NCBI GenBank assembly: GCA_964035545.1
Contig: OZ037765.1
Span: 14,562,698 to 14,626,697, forward strand
Reading direction: 5' to 3'
Source: Bugula neritina
Lineage: Eukaryota; Bryozoa; Gymnolaemata; Cheilostomatida; Bugulidae
Length of the DNA stretch: 64,000 bases
The notes below the pieces were generated by a model. That model had not been told where the DNA came from, searched no databases, and worked only from the letters and a program-made list of their open reading frames with translations. Position 1 is the first letter of the stretch. Each line of letters begins with the position of its first letter. Both the position numbers and the translations under genes were made by a program. Positions 56,401 through 63,640 of the stretch are shown piece by piece.

Positions 56401-59400
56401 CAACTTAATTTTCTTGTTATTTTTGAGATCATAGACATGCTGACTTTGAAACATATACTTCAAACTAGTAAAAGCGCTAGGAGCAATATTGGCAAACAAG
56501 AATGTTTACAAAGTTTGAAAATAACACTAAAATTTTTCACGACACCCACTTTAGTTGAAACGTTGGGGACGGAGCAATATTCCGAAGGCCCATTAGTCCG
56601 AAGGTCCATTAGTCCGAAGGTCCATTAGTCCGAAGGTCCATTAGTCCAAAGGTCCATTAGTCCGAAAATTAGTAGACACATGATAGTAAAGAGCATCCTC
56701 ACTGAGAATATCATTGATTTCACTCACAATCTAGTTTAAGTTCTTGCTCTGTTAATGCTGTACGTGAGTGGCATGCGTGTTGCCTACTTGCGATTGTTTA
56801 GCCTGAGATTACACTATGACCAGAAAACAGCTGCCTCAATTAGGGCTGCATCATCTATCAACATTCCATTTTGGCTGCTTTATAAACAAAGTACACAGCA
56901 AGCTATTCACTAGCCTGTCAGCTAGCAAGCCTGTAATTAGTATTGTATGCATCACTATCTTTTCATCTCTAAGTGTTCACTGAAGCATGAAGTGCTGTGC
57001 AATGATGATAACTTATGAAAAAATTTACTAGCATTTAATTAGTATTACTTATATTACAGCTAGTGTAAAAATGACAGGGGACTGCAATTCTATTCTAGCT
57101 ACAGTCAGTCAGCTTATATAGGCCCTTAATGTTGACTATTTATAAACTGAAAAACTAAAGTAAAAACATGAAACCGGTAAAATAAAAGCCAAGCAAACAT
57201 TTTGTGTCTACTGTACTGTATTTATGATGAGCTTGGTGAAAAATTACCGGGCACCTCATAACTTATAAAAAAAGGTTGCATTTGAAGTTAGCGTCAAAAA
57301 AATAATGGTTTTTTTAGAATTTTGCTATTGAATGTAATAGTAAATCTCTGGCTTGGTAGTTATTTATTTGGTATCACATTCAATCTCTTTAATTATCTGT
57401 AAGCTGCTAAGCTGCATTATTATATTAATTAAATTATGCACATATCTATTTCAATTAAAAATATCTCTTTGTAATTAAAAATATCTTTAATTAGGGATAT
57501 CTGTAAAAATGCATTGAAGACTAAAAATTATAAACATCCTGGACACTACTCTAAAATCAAATAACCAAAGCTGCACACCATAATATACCAAACCAAACAA
57601 ATCCACAAGATATGTCGATAAGGGCAACCTTCTAGCTGTAACTGCCTGGCTGGGGCCACACTATTGGTATATAAGAATTCAGTCCAGCCAAATAAAACCT
57701 CACCTAATTGTGCTATAGAATCGAAATTTAAAAACCATGTTGTAGATCTTTCTGTTCCTCAAAGCAACTTTTCTGAAATTTTTAATAGCTTTTATAGATT
57801 TTCTATAAAATATAAGTGATTTATACACTGCAAATATGATTTTTTTTCCCTAAGTTATCATCATTGCACAGCACTTCATGCTTCAGTGAACACTTAGAGA
57901 TGAGAAGATACTGATGTGTACATACTAATTACAGGCTTGCTAGCTGACAGGCTAGTGAATAGCTTGCTGTGTACTTTGTTTATAAAGCAGCCATAATGAA
58001 ATGTTGATAGATGATGCACAGCCCTAATTGTGGCAGCTGTTTTCTGGTCATAGTGCAATCTCAGGCTAAACAATCACAAGTAGGCAACACGCATGCCACC
58101 CACATTAACATTAACAGAGCAAGAACTTAAACTAGATTGTGAGTGAAATCAATGATATTCTCAGTGAGGATGCTCTTTACTATCATGTGTCTACTAATTT
58201 TCGGACTAATGGACCTTCGGACTAATGGACCTTCGGACTAATAGGCCTTCGGACTAATGGGCCTTCGGAATATTGACTAGTCACCGAAACGTTGGGAGCA
58301 CTATTGGAAAAAAATGTTCACAAAGAATTCAATACATTGATTTTAATTTAATTTTATTGGTATTTTTCAGCTTTTAGACATGCTGACTCATGAATCATAT
58401 ACTTTAAACTAGTGAAAATACTGATAGCAATATTAACAAACAAAAATGTTCACAAAGTATGAAAATAAAACTAAAATTCTTTGCGGCACCCATTTTAGTC
58501 AAACCCCCCAAACGACTAAAATGGGTATCACATTGACTTTTGGTTTATTTCTAGCTTTCTAGGTGGTTTTGGATTCTTTACAGTATGTCATATTAAAACT
58601 TCTATTTGCTTTTACTAATTCAGATTATTAAAATTTTTAATACTCATAAATATTGGGGGAAATAGCGATATAAACGAAACTAAGAACAAGGGAAAGATAA
58701 TGTTAGGGGGTGTCACTGATGGTTTTGGTTTTATTATATTTCATTTTTATTGTAAATTATTATTTATTAGTATTGTCATTTGGGGTAAAACAATTATAAT
58801 ATATTAGGGTTTTCCTAAAGTTTTGATCAACAAGCAATTTAACAACAAGAATTATTAAAAAGCTAAAAAATAGAGCAAAAAGTCACCGTGACACCCATTT
58901 TAGTCATTTGGGGGGGGGGTTTTGACTAAAATGGGTGCCGCAAAGAATTTTAGTTTTATTTTCACACTTTGTGAACATTTTTGTCTGTTAGCCTAGGGCC
59001 ACACTGTGCGTATTTTCGCATGCGAAAATTAAAATCACGGGTTGCAAAGGTGTCCACTGTAGCATCAGTGATGCGTGATAAGTAAAGCTTTCATTTTTAA
59101 ATCGCACTCGCTTTCAATAAAACGCAATTTACTGGAATATAGCACTAAATAAAGAAATTGGGCTCGCTGAATAGCTACCAGCCAATTAGGTGACGACGAC
59201 AGAGGCGATTCGCACTTCCGTTGAAAATGCAGAGCGACAAGTGCGAAGGTTTTCTCAACGCGCACAGTGGACACCTTTGCTACTTGTGATTTCAATTTTC
59301 GCATGCGAAAATACGCACCGTGTGGCCCTAGGTTTAATATTGCTATCAGTATTTTCACTAGTTTAAAGTATGATTCATGAGTCAGCATGTCTAAAAGCTG

Positions 59401-60163
59401 AAAAATACCAATAAAATTAAATTAAAATCAATGTATTGAATTCTTTGTGAACATTTTTTTTCCAATATTGCTCCCAGCATTTTTACTAGTTTAAAGTATA
59501 TGTTTTATAAGTCAGCATGTCTATGATCACAACAATAACAATAAAATTGAGTGAAAATAAAATTTTTGATAAGGAAAGATAACTCTTGACGAGTTTGGTT
59601 TTTGTTATAACTATTCAATTTTATCATGATTTATTTATGTTTTTTTGGTTTAAACTATTGTGAAATATTCATTATTCACTGAAGATTTATTTAATAATAA
59701 TTTTAGCAGTCAGGACTGTCTAAAAATCTGAAAACATAATAAAAATTTTTGCGACACCCATTCTAATCAAACCCCCCCCTCAAGACTAAAATGGGTATCA
59801 CAGACCGCGACACCGGGTGGCCACTCATTTTAGTCACACCCATATAATTATTGTTTTATAATGCAGCACCAACATTTAGGTTTTTGCAGCTGGTTTAGTA
59901 GCTGAAAGTGGTTTTCTGAAAAGTTGTCAAACCAATGATATAACTTTTTCTAAAAATGCAAGCAATCTTTCTGTTAACATAGACACTGAATACAAAACTA
60001 GCCTTTGTTTTCTTAAAATTTTTCGTGCTTCATGAGAGTATCTGGCTCGATCAGTGGTCATAATTCGCAATTTTCTCTTTATTTTTATGTATTCCCAATC
60101 ACTATCTTGAACCAGTTCTCTAGCTCTATATTGCCGGGTAGACTTCTTCCTTTGCTTTGTCAT
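29435..60163 (-). CDS. ODAD1: Outer dynein arm docking complex coiled-coil protein (CCDC114/CCDC63 type)
   Basis: These proteins dock outer dynein arms on ciliary microtubule doublets. Exons: 60163-59994, 54599-54410, 54075-53953, 53810-53629, 53397-53207, 52929-52782, 39369-39228, 38974-38723, 30100-29973, 29618-29435; phases agree and give 569 residues. Nearly all is coiled coil. Family landmarks are the N-terminal KRKLRIMTTDRARYS.EARKILRKQ, EENFSRFDYVSELN across exons 6-7, the LEALLA...SLFKKI block, and KMYISLIEQRCMEL in exon 8. The C-terminus is less conserved. The end of exon 1 (TT/gtattc) is the least certain junction, chosen by phase. Introns 1, 6 and 8 hold most of the mobile DNA of the right half; intron 6 is 13.4 kb. 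CCDC114 versus CCDC63 orthology is not resolved. Confidence 0.85.
30257..30666. mobile_element. PIF/Harbinger-like MITE in ODAD1 intron 8
   Basis: 410 bp flanked by TTA target duplications (30254-30256 and 30667-30669). Terminal inverted repeats: left GTGTAGGGCCGTGCGTGACG, right reversed GTGTAGGGCCACAGGACGTG, with partial homology continuing to GAAATCYCATT. The TTA duplication fits PIF/Harbinger. No ORF. Confidence 0.7.
31021..31500 (+). repeat. Gypsy-3 5' LTR
   Basis: 480 bp, TGTAATGG...ATCACA. It contains an array of alternating inverted CGGCATTTCGG / CCGAAATGCCG units (31150-31295), TATAAA at 31322, a hairpin GAGCTC...GAGCTC (about 31335-31370) just after it, and AATAAA at 31407. The layout suggests transcription start near 31350. 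Confidence 0.9.
31502..31520 (+). promoter_or_regulatory. Gypsy-3 primer-binding site, tRNA-Leu type
   Basis: TGGTGGCAGCAGTGGGATT starts one base after the LTR and is identical to the Gypsy-1 site. Confidence 0.75.
31533..32465 (+). CDS. Gypsy-3 Gag
   Basis: 310 residues, uninterrupted. A capsid-like helical region (EEDVEQFIREFEDVATIAEWP through LEEHANTVERLAQAAYSHA) is followed by a Thr/Gln-rich linker and one CCHC zinc knuckle, CWGCGASGHVKRHC, at residues 284-297. Stop TAA at 32463. The last 25 bases contain the phased slippery site that would send ribosomes into pol. It forms the RNA-packaging particle. The intact frame suggests relatively recent activity of the family. Confidence 0.88.
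   Translation: MPKGNEMASPGETAPGATEAETPTLTVEALVAVLQGLREPSQAPPGDRYRLKLPNFGGEEDVEQFIREFEDVATIAEWPAPVRILQLRSCLTGQARSFAFGPDEAHILRALRARFGRTAEEAVDCLQALRRNRRTTLEEHANTVERLAQAAYSHATGAERKRLVYNVFFKSVNDSGLQRYWLAAKVRTLEEALEMGMSYFQVEGLQEKSFTAHQVAEGNPEDATPATPQVSAATTQSPEQAQLAVLVDMVKGLQATVTELQRNQADRRAPQIRDNPVGPSQLTCWGCGASGHVKRHCPKGSLPLNNRGSR
32441..32447 (+). promoter_or_regulatory. -1 ribosomal frameshift heptamer TTTAAAC
   Basis: In the gag frame the site reads T-TTA-AAC, the exact X-XXY-YYZ arrangement. Slipping by -1 leads into the protease-RT frame, which overlaps gag over 32390-32465. The gag stop is 16 bases downstream. A GC-rich stretch (32467-32515, several short complementary blocks) could form the stimulatory structure. 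Confidence 0.75.
32448..34126 (+). pseudogene. Gypsy-3 protease and start of RT
   Basis: Entered by frameshift at 32441; this frame is open from 32390. The protease site is TFLLDTGCTTNLLSRRLFD (near 32950). RT starts at VLAQLLAEYSDVFSRGDED and has KKDGSWRFCVDYRRIN and SPLDLLSGCWQ. A single-base change in reading frame near 34110 ends the frame at 34126; RT resumes at 34123 in another frame. A linker of about 100 residues contains two near-repeats of GWQA.R.SR.P.GLPDPP. Confidence 0.85.
34123..35145 (+). pseudogene. Gypsy-3 RT (YLDD part) and RNase H
   Basis: Continues the RT: FGLTSAPATFQRLMEQVLSG, catalytic YLDD at 34249-34260, connection domain, then RNase H (LNTDASD near 34690, CTTRKKLLAVVKAVKHF, LRTDHASL). 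A TGA at 35143 ends it, where relatives continue into the integrase N-terminus; further stops occur near 35362 and 35505. Confidence 0.85.
35146..36649 (+). pseudogene. Gypsy-3 integrase, frameshifted
   Basis: Zinc-binding N-terminal pieces (DTHEQAHS, CEVCQASKHG near 35570) lie in two frames with a short deletion between them. The core is 35721-36194: LTDHFTRWVDALAIPD, IHTDQDAQF and NGVVERNN supply the D-D-E triad. After another shift, 36191-36649 carries the GPY/F-type module (VGPYCVVEVLPNHTYRVE) and a Glu/Gln/Arg-rich coiled tail. Confidence 0.8.
36724..37341 (+). CDS. Gypsy-3 3' ORF of unknown function
   Basis: 205 codons, intact. Starts with LRSQRDRKPPRYLTDYH, a motif like that at the end of many gypsy Pol proteins, then a Gln/Ser/Pro-rich middle and a C-terminal helix (CVLDSAIQAWSSILDRCTEEIESLVHHL). 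It occupies the position of the zinc-finger gene of Gypsy-1 and Gypsy-2 but has no zinc finger. It may be the end of Pol detached by a stop, or a separate product. Confidence 0.5.
   Translation: MATEEPLALQVPAHPLRSQRDRKPPRYLTDYHVGHMEMSPQRSGTSSTGKNFESQLQNSPDSTGLLQKQQPPDQHSHLDNRYPALSGNVGQGRWRYPIPLTDLELPQEKEDGATSLLPAQLIGDGATAATIQPLRVALARLGKEPGAPVSQIGEKTQPPHPQLPRHRQNVAPPYRECVLDSAIQAWSSILDRCTEEIESLVHHLQ
37522..37531 (+). promoter_or_regulatory. Gypsy-3 polypurine tract
   Basis: GGGGGGAGAA abuts the 3' LTR and would prime second-strand synthesis. Confidence 0.8.
37532..38231 (+). repeat. Gypsy-3 3' LTR with internal duplication
   Basis: 700 bp against 480 bp for the 5' LTR. The first ~90 bp (TGTAATGGATTC to TTCTGTAATT) occur twice, at 37532 and again from about 37758, with about 130 bp of AT-rich sequence between. 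The rest matches the 5' LTR closely, including TATAAA at 38053 and AATAAA at 38138. The extra block must postdate integration, because both LTRs are copied from one template. Confidence 0.85.
39540..39690. repeat. TTCGG/CCGAA-rich remnant
   Basis: Repeated TTGGCCGAAGTTTGG, CTTCGGGGGCC and GATTTGGC-type units with many short inverted matches; similar composition occurs at 62935-63010 in an LTR-like piece. Probably an LTR remnant in ODAD1 intron 6. Confidence 0.35.
40320..40688 (-). repeat. Gypsy-2 3' LTR
   Basis: 369 bp, TGTAAGGG...CACAACA on the minus strand; closely matches the two halves of the 5' LTR at 47295-47604 and 49478-49544. The purine tract AGGAGGGGAGGA (minus strand, about 40702-40690) abuts it. 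Confidence 0.9.
40909..42091 (-). CDS. Gypsy-2 accessory zinc-finger protein, spliced
   Basis: Exon 1 is 42091-42064 (MADAATVLG), followed by a GTAAGT donor. Exon 2 begins at 41802 after CTCTATTGCAG and continues in frame to a stop at 41192, giving 212 residues; the intron is 261 bp. Finger 1 is C107-x2-C110-x12-H123-x3-H127; finger 2 is C133-x-C135-x12-H148-x5-C154, then GHLYEVD, as in Gypsy-1. Beyond 41192 two frame changes (near 41245 and at a C-run near 41100) lead into a proline-rich stretch, KKKRRS and a terminal coiled coil (LLTDVRNLQRRMARLCKKQ) ending at 40909. The full ancestral protein thus probably matched Gypsy-1's layout; this copy is broken after the fingers. Inferred nucleic-acid-binding regulator. 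Confidence 0.7.
42454..43663 (-). pseudogene. Gypsy-2 integrase core and C-terminus; N-terminal domain deleted
   Basis: The core has LVLTDHFTRWADALAIPD, IHSDQGAQF and the VERNN Glu block; the C-terminal module is FVGPSCVIEVMPNHTYKVE, followed by a Pro-rich acidic tail. The RNase H end (ANPTLLRNVKELC in one frame) runs directly into RRLHAGRPWQVVAVD, so about 400 bp coding the integrase HHCC zinc region are missing compared with Gypsy-1. Frame changes near 43290 and 43000. Confidence 0.8.
43773..45274 (-). pseudogene. Gypsy-2 reverse transcriptase and RNase H, broken
   Basis: RT pieces: LLSEYKDVFSCGDHDIGL (45274-45059), EKEKEVSRQVQDLLNRDLIEP and KKDGSWRF (45123-44911), then FRLTSAPATFQRLMEQ and YLDD (44728-44327). 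RNase H: ILDTDASNHNVGAVL, TTRRELLAVVKAVKYF, LRTDHASL (44285-43773). Several frame changes and stops. Confidence 0.8.
45302..46083 (-). pseudogene. Gypsy-2 aspartic protease region
   Basis: TFLLDAGCTTNLLSRRLFD lies at about 45960-45900; the catalytic triplet reads D-A-G where Gypsy-1 has D-S-G and Gypsy-3 D-T-G. A frame change near 45692 splits it from the following segment (CHIDFNKSTVVMAGRELACVD). Confidence 0.75.
46385..47238 (-). pseudogene. Gypsy-2 Gag, broken
   Basis: ATG at 47238 (MADEEDIPRQEP). A frame change comes before the capsid-like EEDVEQFITEF, then a stop, then 47020-46742 (LREHATVVERLAQVAYGDL), and 46681-46385 with one CCHC knuckle CWGCGSSGHFIRSC. Corresponds throughout to the intact Gag of Gypsy-3. 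Confidence 0.75.
47276..47293 (-). promoter_or_regulatory. Gypsy-2 primer-binding site, tRNA-Leu type
   Basis: Minus strand TGGTGGCAGCGGTGGGAT, complementary to the last 18 bases of a eukaryotic tRNA-Leu including CCA. Confidence 0.75.
48321..48570. mobile_element. GGTAAAAATGGCACA-family element with C-rich minisatellite core
   Basis: Ends GGTAAAAATGGCGCATGTAA and, reversed, ACGGTACAGGTAGTAATGGC; the core (48370-48500) is a degenerate run of CTCAAACCCCCACC units. Nested in the hAT-like element. Confidence 0.5.
48815..48913. mobile_element. Short GGTAAAAATGGCACA-family palindrome
   Basis: About 99 bp, left GGTAAAAATGGCACAGGTAA, right reversed GGCAAAAATGGCACAGGTAA. The smallest and most symmetric copy; it defines the family ends. 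Confidence 0.6.
49555..51030 (-). repeat. Solo LTR of another gypsy-type family, split by a Mutator-like element
   Basis: On the minus strand: TATAAAAG (49730-49723), the hairpin 49709-49681, AATAAA (49658-49653), and the end CCCACAAGTTACTACA at 49555. The upstream half resumes beyond the insertion at 50876. No primer site or coding region adjoins it, so it is a solo LTR. Related pieces lie near 4198 and 62711. The right boundary is uncertain. Confidence 0.55.
49765..50873. mobile_element. Mutator-like foldback element, copy 2
   Basis: Left end GGTGACTAGTCAATATTCCG, right end reversed GGGACGGAGCAATATTCCG, both followed by CCGAAGGYCCATT-type mini-repeats. The left inverted repeat is long (to about 50160) but the right one is cut to about 80 bp. 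Flanks CTTTCCACC (49756-49764) and CCTTCCACC (50876-50884, after two extra bases) look like a 9-bp duplication with one change. Same family as 56566-58285, opposite orientation. Confidence 0.7.
52506..52706. mobile_element. 201-bp MITE with 17-bp perfect terminal repeats
   Basis: Ends CGGGGCACAATGGGCCA and its exact reverse complement. A further partial copy (GTGGCCCATTGTACCCC) lies immediately to the left. It lies in ODAD1 intron 6. Target site not clear. Confidence 0.6.
54998..55696. repeat. Inverted-repeat element rich in CAGATCGATC
   Basis: Left end GGCTTTCCATGGATCTGAAT, right reversed GGCTTTCCATAGATTGATCT, with many AGATCGATCT units in the subterminal regions (55020-55090 and 55590-55680) and AT-rich unique sequence between. 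No ORF. It lies in ODAD1 intron 1. Confidence 0.5.
56566..58285. mobile_element. Mutator-like foldback element, copy 1, with 9-bp TSD
   Basis: 1720 bp flanked by GAAACGTTG on both sides (56557-56565 and 58286-58294). Terminal inverted repeats of about 430 bp (56566-57000 and 57857-58285) start with five tandem 16-bp units TCCGAAGGTCCATTAG (56581-56660) and end with four reversed units (about 58203-58270). The two tips differ: GGGACGGAGCAATATTCC versus GGTGACTAGTCAATATTCC. The 9-bp duplication and long terminal repeats fit Mutator-like elements; no transposase, so non-autonomous. Confidence 0.8.
58991..59333. mobile_element. PIF/Harbinger-like MITE nested in copy B
   Basis: 343 bp with TTA duplications (58988-58990 and 59334-59336). 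The inverted ends CCTAGGGCCACACTGTGCGT and CCTAGGGCCACACGGTGCGT extend through TTTTCGCATGCGAAAATT to CAAAGGTGTCCACTGT. The empty site is visible in the duplicated spacer at 58436 (AATATTAACAAACA), which confirms a TTA insertion. Related in its ends to 30257-30666. Confidence 0.8.
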
Positions 60164-60639
60164 TTCTTTTTATTAAATGATTCTACAAGATTTGATAAAA
60201 TAAAAATCTTAGGATTATAATCTGCAGCACTTTCATGGCTTAAAAGAAATTAACCATACCCGTCATGCCACAACAATTGTATTATTGTGTGGCTGAATCA
60301 AACATAAACTTGACATTGACTTGACTAGACTTTGTAAGAGATATTAAAATTTGAATAGAACAACATTCACAAGTTTAGGACAAATAACTATCACCAAATA
60401 TTTCCATTAAGTTTTTTCAATACTGAAATAAATGATAGGTTTAAAACTTCTGAGTGATGGCATATAAAAACTGACATAATTAAAAATATAATATAATTTA
60501 CCTTAAAATATCTATATCACCTTTAGATATTCAGTTTCACTGATATTTAAATTACTTGATTACCATTAGCCCGATAACTAGTAGTACTAGTGTTACTAAA
60601 ACATCAACTGCAAACTCAATCTTAACTACAATTTAGCAC

Positions 60640-62380
60640 CAGTTCATTATACTTCAAGAAGTTCGAGGGGCAGAAGAGGCACCATCTGGAGACAGGCATC
60701 ACCTTAAGCTTTCGACCAACGAAGATGGGAATGTCAAACAGTTCCTCGGAAATTCGAAGATGTGGCCACCCTCGCCGAATGGCCGGCACTGGTGAGGAGT
60801 CAACTTCAATCCTGCCTGACAGACCGGTCCAAGTGCTATGGGATGAGCCCCGACGTAGGAAAAATTTGTTCGGCATGACCGCTCGAGGCGCGAGAGATCG
60901 CCTACAGGGTTTAAAGAGGAAACCCAGAATGTCCTTGCAAGACAATACCAATCAAGTGGAGAAATTGGCCCAGATTGTATGTAACTGCACAGACCTTGAG
61001 TAGCGCCAAACCCTTGTGCTTGAAGCGTTCCCCAAGTTCCTGAAGAAATCAGAGTCGCGGTGCTATCTCCTGGCTAAGGGGATGGACACCATAGAAACTA
61101 CCTAGGATCCGAGGAAAGGCCTACTATCAGGTCGATGGCCTCAAAGTTCTCCATACTAATGGCTATGGTGAAAGGCCCACAGCCTGACTAAAAGAGGGTG
61201 CTGCAGGCCGAGGCTGGCAGGCAGGCTCCATGATTACGGCGACTCTGCCAGGCCTCTACTCTTTACCTGTTGAGGGGCGAGTGTGAGAGAAATGTGAGGC
61301 GGAGCTGCCCACATGGGAGGAAGGTGTTTTCAAGCACCCAAAGCCTGCGGTAAATTCTGCCATGCGTAGGCCCAGAGCCGACCCTGACAAAAAGCAGGTC
61401 CAGCCTGTACCAAGGAAGACAGGGATACACACACAAAGCGGCAGACACCCCGGTGATCTTGGAGACTACAAAGTCTACCCGAACCCCATTCCTGGCCACT
61501 CAGCAATCGCTTTGTAGGGTTACCCGAGGAGGATGTAGAGGAATCATCCTACGCTCAGGAGTTTTCCAGGCTACCCTCCAAAACCTCAGAAAATTATCAA
61601 TGTCGTCAAGGCGAGGAAGAGGACCTATGTAAACACCCAAGACATGTTTCCCTCTAAGACTGATCGCTCCAGAAACACCCAACCCTATGGAATCAGCAAC
61701 TTCCTGCCCGGTGATATTGCGAGTAAAGCTGCCACTTTTCTACTGAACACTGGGTGCACTACAAACCTGCTGAGTCAGCATTTCTTCAACACTCTTGGTG
61801 CCCAAGAGCGGGCGAGTCTCGAGCTGTATGAAGGTGCGCATGGTATGCTAGCGGACGGATCATGCATCATCACAATACCTGGGAAGGTCTGTGATCAGGT
61901 GACTTGCGAGACGTTCATTGTTAGCTACATGAAAGAAGATGCCAACTTGGGCATGTTGTTTCTGGAGAAAAACCGGTCTCGAATGACGATCAGAAGTCGA
62001 CGGTGGTTAAGGTTGAGAAGGAACTTGTCTTTTTAGACATGTTTGGCAGGCCTTTAGTGGGCGGAATGCAGGTAGTGCAGCACAGCTTGGTCACGGGACG
62101 CACCTAAGCCATGTTATGCTGCAGGGTCAATTGCAGAAGAATATCAGAGATAAGAGTTGTGGAGGGGATGCGTGGGAGAATCTAACTGGCAAACAGCCTG
62201 AATCGGCTAGACTGTCGGGGAACTCCCTGTGCAATGCATCAACTACTTTAGGGAACCAATCAAGCTGCTGGGGGGCTCGTTTGTGGGGAAGTACCACTCC
62301 ATCCAAGAAGATACTTGCCAGTATCCACTCATCAGAACCAAAGTACTGAAGTGCATACTTCCTGGGAGGCCATCCAGTGA
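60640..62380 (+). pseudogene. Gypsy-4: decayed relative of Gypsy-3 gag and protease
   Basis: Nucleotide similarity to Gypsy-3 from 31650 onward: a gag start (GAGACAGGCATCACCTTAAGC), GCGAGAGATCGCCTACAGG, then the protease region at 61644-62036 (NTQPYGISNFLPG, TFLLNTGCTTNLLSQHFFNTLG). The catalytic Asp is replaced by Asn (N-T-G). Many shifts and stops; it stops near 62380 before RT. Confidence 0.7.
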
Positions 62381-62385
62381 CTCAA

Positions 62386-63010
62386 CTATTTTCTCGGGCA
62401 GGAAGTAGCTGCTTCTATAAGGTTGGATGTTCCTGGAGTGATCAGTTTCTGGAGAGACACTTCTTGGGTTATCTCAGAGGGCCTCTCCCTCATCTTGACG
62501 CCATTGGGGGTTTTCTGAGGTTTGGAGGGTAACCTGGAAAACACCTGAGCGTAGGATGACTCCTTTTTCACAACCTCGTTGGGCAAGCCCATGAACAGGT
62601 TGCTGAGTGGCCGAGCTAGTTTTTCTTGTTCTCATCCGTCTGTTCCTGCCATCCTGCATCCTCTCTCTATAGGGCCAGTTAAAATTTACTAGATCCCACC
62701 ACTACCACTAATGTGATAACTTTGTGGGTTGGTAAAATAATAATTGGTGAACATAAATTTTTGCAAGAGAGAAGGCAATTCTAGGTGTTTATTGTAGTTT
62801 TATTGAGACATCTTCCAAGAAAAAAGTATAGTAATGGTCAATGCACAAGATGTGTCCTCCTCGAGCTTAAGCAGTAGACTAAATCTACACTGGCGAGTTC
62901 ACCCTGTTATACTCTAAAAATCGGATGCCAGCGCCAAATCAGGCGCCCCAAACCTGGGTCCTCGAATCGGCCAACCCGAAGTCCAGACCACCCAGACTTT
63001 GGCCAAAATC
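62386..63010 (-). pseudogene. Inverted Gypsy-4 piece with primer site and LTR
   Basis: Minus strand reads LPSKPQKTP and ITPGTSNLIEAATSCPRK-like fragments that match the Gag-Pol linker of Gypsy-3, here in the orientation opposite to 60640-62380. At 62684-62700 GATCCCACCACTACCACTA is a decayed tRNA-Leu-type primer site, and from about 62711 an LTR-like sequence begins (reversed end AACCCACAAAGTTATCAC, like the solo LTR end at 49555), with AT-rich and CCGAAG-rich parts to about 63010. The junction at 62380 marks an inversion or two joined copies. Confidence 0.5.
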
Positions 63011-63239
63011 GGAATTACATGACAAAATGTAGAAATTTTCACAATAAAATAAAAGGAAAGACAACTCTTAAAAGTAATTCCCAAATCTATTACACAATTT
63101 TAGATTAAGTTGTGTTATTATGGTGATTACTATTAGTATTGTAATGACGGTCGCACACATCATGATACCCCAAACATTGCAACATGGACCACAGTCTACT
63201 TAGCTAATGGTGTCTGACTGTTACTTCAGCTCAGCTGAA

Positions 63240-63640
63240 GTCTCGCTGCAAGTCCATTAGTTAGACTGTTTCATTTTCAATTATCACACGTGTGTACTGC
63301 CTAATTGCACTTCCGCACTCTCTACTAGGCAGAATGGCGGCCTTCACTGCGGGATACGTTATCCGTAGGGAGACCGGAACACGCGGAGCCAATCAGGATC
63401 AGGCTCTCCTATATAAGCAGGACAATTCATGCGCTCAGATACACTTAGCTAGTATTGTTACTCATGTACAATTTTGGTGTTGTACTAATGTTTTACCTCG
63501 ATATCTTTTCATAAAGGCTAGTCTGTAAATACAGTTATCATTCCTTAACACTCGCAGTTCTCTCTCTTAGATAAAGATAGAGTCATGTTTTAGCTTTTCA
63601 GACAACCACGGACAGTAGTTAACTGCATAAAACTACAACA
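63240..63640 (+). promoter_or_regulatory. Promoter- or LTR-like region with TATA box
   Basis: A GC-richer island (63300-63400) followed by CTCCTATATAAGCAGG (TATATAA at about 63411) in otherwise AT-rich DNA. No coding sequence follows to the window end, and no second LTR is seen. Could be a solo LTR on the plus strand or a promoter for a gene to the right. Confidence 0.35.

Larger units (their letters stand above)
56101..59845. repeat. Palindromic repeat family GACTAAAATGGGTGTCGC, copy B (interrupted)
   Basis: Outer ends are inverted: left GGGTGTGACTAAAATGGGTG then GGCCATCCGGTGTCGCGG; right reversed GGGTGTGACTAAAATGAGTG then GCCACCCGGTGTCGCGG. Inside, paired blocks of ACCCATTTTAGTCA, a G-run and TGACTAAAATGGGTG recur near 56160, 58490 and 58900, and the AT-rich spacers repeat each other in inverted order (ACATGCTGACTCATGAATCATA at 58379 and, reversed, at 59390). 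Mutator-like copy 1 and a Harbinger-like MITE are nested inside. Confidence 0.65.

Noticed and set aside
56581-56660. Regular 16-bp repeats that could suggest a CRISPR-like array
   Set aside because: The units are contiguous with no spacers and are mirrored at the other end of a transposon with a 9-bp TSD in an animal genome.
60725-61003. 92-codon ORF as an independent gene
   Set aside because: It is a frame within the decayed Gypsy-4 gag and aligns at DNA level with the Gypsy-3 gag region.
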